64,000 bases of DNA from Rhodanobacter sp. FDAARGOS 1247. Its GTDB lineage: Bacteria; Pseudomonadota; Gammaproteobacteria; Xanthomonadales; Rhodanobacteraceae. A model generated the notes under the pieces. The model was not told the DNA's origin, made no database searches, and was given only the letters and a program-made list of their open reading frames with translations. Below are positions 63,335 through 64,000 of the stretch, in pieces. The DNA is taken from contig NZ_CP069535.1 in NCBI RefSeq assembly GCF_016889805.1, positions 3,348,001 to 3,412,000 of the forward strand, given 5' to 3'. The position numbers were made by a program, and so were the translations under genes. Every line of letters begins with the position of its first letter. The stretch's first letter is position 1.

Positions 63335-64000
63335 TCAGCGGTTGTCGCCCCTGGGAAAGCGCACGCGGTCCGGCTGGGTATTGAGTTGCTGCAACATCAC
63401 CAGCAGCAGGCGCGACTTGACGCTGCCGGCGTGTTTCGGATCCACCACGTAGCGCACCCGGGCGTCGATCCAGGTATTGGCATTGACCCTGAACAGCACC
63501 GTGGGCCGCTCCTTCACCTCCACCTCGTCTACCGGCGTCCTGGCCAGGATGTCGCGATACGTGCGCACGCGCCGGATCATCGCCTCGCCCAGTTCCCTTT
63601 CGGCCGCCTGCTGCATCACCTCGCTGACAAAGGCGAGGTCGCTGTCGTAGGCGATCTGAAACGATATCTCGTCCCAGATGTAGGGAAACATTTCCCACGA
63701 AAAGTTGTAGACGGCGCTGGTCAGCACGTTGGCATTGGGAAACTTGACCAGCCGTCCGCTGGGGTGGCTGCTGGACACGTACGGCCCACCCACCTCCCAC
63801 AGCGTGGTATCCAGATAGGTCACCTCGATCACGTCGCCGGTGGCTTCGCCGATGCTGATGCGATCGCCCACCCGATACGGCCGGCGCGCCAGGATGTAGA
63901 TCCAGCCGATGAAGCTGGTGATCGGCGTCTGCAGTGCAAAACCCAGCACCAGAGAGATCAGTCCCAGCGATGCCACCGCCGCGTACCAGTTCGCGAACAG
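63335..64000 (-). CDS. MscS-family mechanosensitive channel, 5' end beyond the window
   Basis: Incomplete: 222 codons to the stop are visible. The pore-lining helix and beta-domain are present: ASLGLISLVLGFALQTPITSFIGWIYILARRPYRVGDRISIGEATGDVIEVTYLDTTLWEVG, then PNANVLTSAVYNFS, and the C-terminal alpha-beta cap. The GFALQTPI segment corresponds to TM3 of MscS. The N-terminal helices are outside. It ends 10 bp from the ArsR gene, convergently. Length beyond the usual small MscS cannot be judged. Confidence 0.85.
   Translation of the reverse strand: MFANWYAAVASLGLISLVLGFALQTPITSFIGWIYILARRPYRVGDRISIGEATGDVIEVTYLDTTLWEVGGPYVSSSHPSGRLVKFPNANVLTSAVYNFSWEMFPYIWDEISFQIAYDSDLAFVSEVMQQAAERELGEAMIRRVRTYRDILARTPVDEVEVKERPTVLFRVNANTWIDARVRYVVDPKHAGSVKSRLLLVMLQQLNTQPDRVRFPRGDNR

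Overview
The window is about 64 kb of GC-rich chromosome. Gene content and order (birA-coaX, a PepSY-PhoP-PhoQ operon, an Oar-type TonB-dependent receptor, a secreted M9 collagenase) fit a gammaproteobacterium of the order Xanthomonadales, most likely a Rhodanobacteraceae-like genus such as Rhodanobacter, Dyella or Frateuria. This placement is inferred from protein flavour and codon use, because no rRNA or tRNA gene is present. I see no phage, insertion sequence or CRISPR array.

Region by region. 1-6.4 kb: housekeeping genes (coaX cut by the left edge, birA, mtfA, PepSY-phoP-phoQ, dusA). 6.5-13.2 kb: an unusual accessory locus on the minus strand. A PspF-like sigma-54 activator is followed by a good sigma-54 promoter match and then four genes in a row: a 444-aa unknown, a 729-aa unknown, a calpain-type cysteine peptidase and an 82-aa winged-helix-like protein. 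13.4-21.8 kb: small membrane and redox genes (TMEM175-like channel, fpr, DUF456, TfoX-N, TrhA), a TonB-like protein, a cupin/FAD pair and a cardiolipin synthase, then a broken hydrolase gene. 22.1-42 kb: a collagen and hydroxyproline utilisation island. 42-50.5 kb: nicotinamidase, a CPXCG protein, a PIN protein, a secreted beta-propeller-like protein divergent from a CadC-type regulator, a HAD phosphatase operon and TrmO. 50.7-64 kb: a META lipoprotein, an M3 lipoprotein peptidase, an M14 peptidase, a GGDEF protein, a CHRD protein, a YegD-like Hsp70, an SRPBCC-ArsR pair with twin operators, and an MscS channel cut by the right edge.

The collagen island reads as one pathway. A secreted M9 collagenase with two PPC domains would release peptides. 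An Oar-type receptor would bring peptides or hydroxyproline across the outer membrane, and an APC permease across the inner membrane. An M24 (Xaa-Pro-type) peptidase and a DUF885 metallopeptidase would trim peptides. Hydroxyproline 2-epimerase, a three-part D-hydroxyproline dehydrogenase, a DapA-type deaminase and alpha-ketoglutarate semialdehyde dehydrogenase would convert trans-4-hydroxy-L-proline to alpha-ketoglutarate. A divergent PAS-AraC regulator is the likely controller.

The most novel candidate is the sigma-54-controlled calpain locus (6.5-13.2 kb). The promoter, activator and peptidase catalytic residues can be read directly, but two of its proteins match nothing I recognise and the role of the system is unknown.
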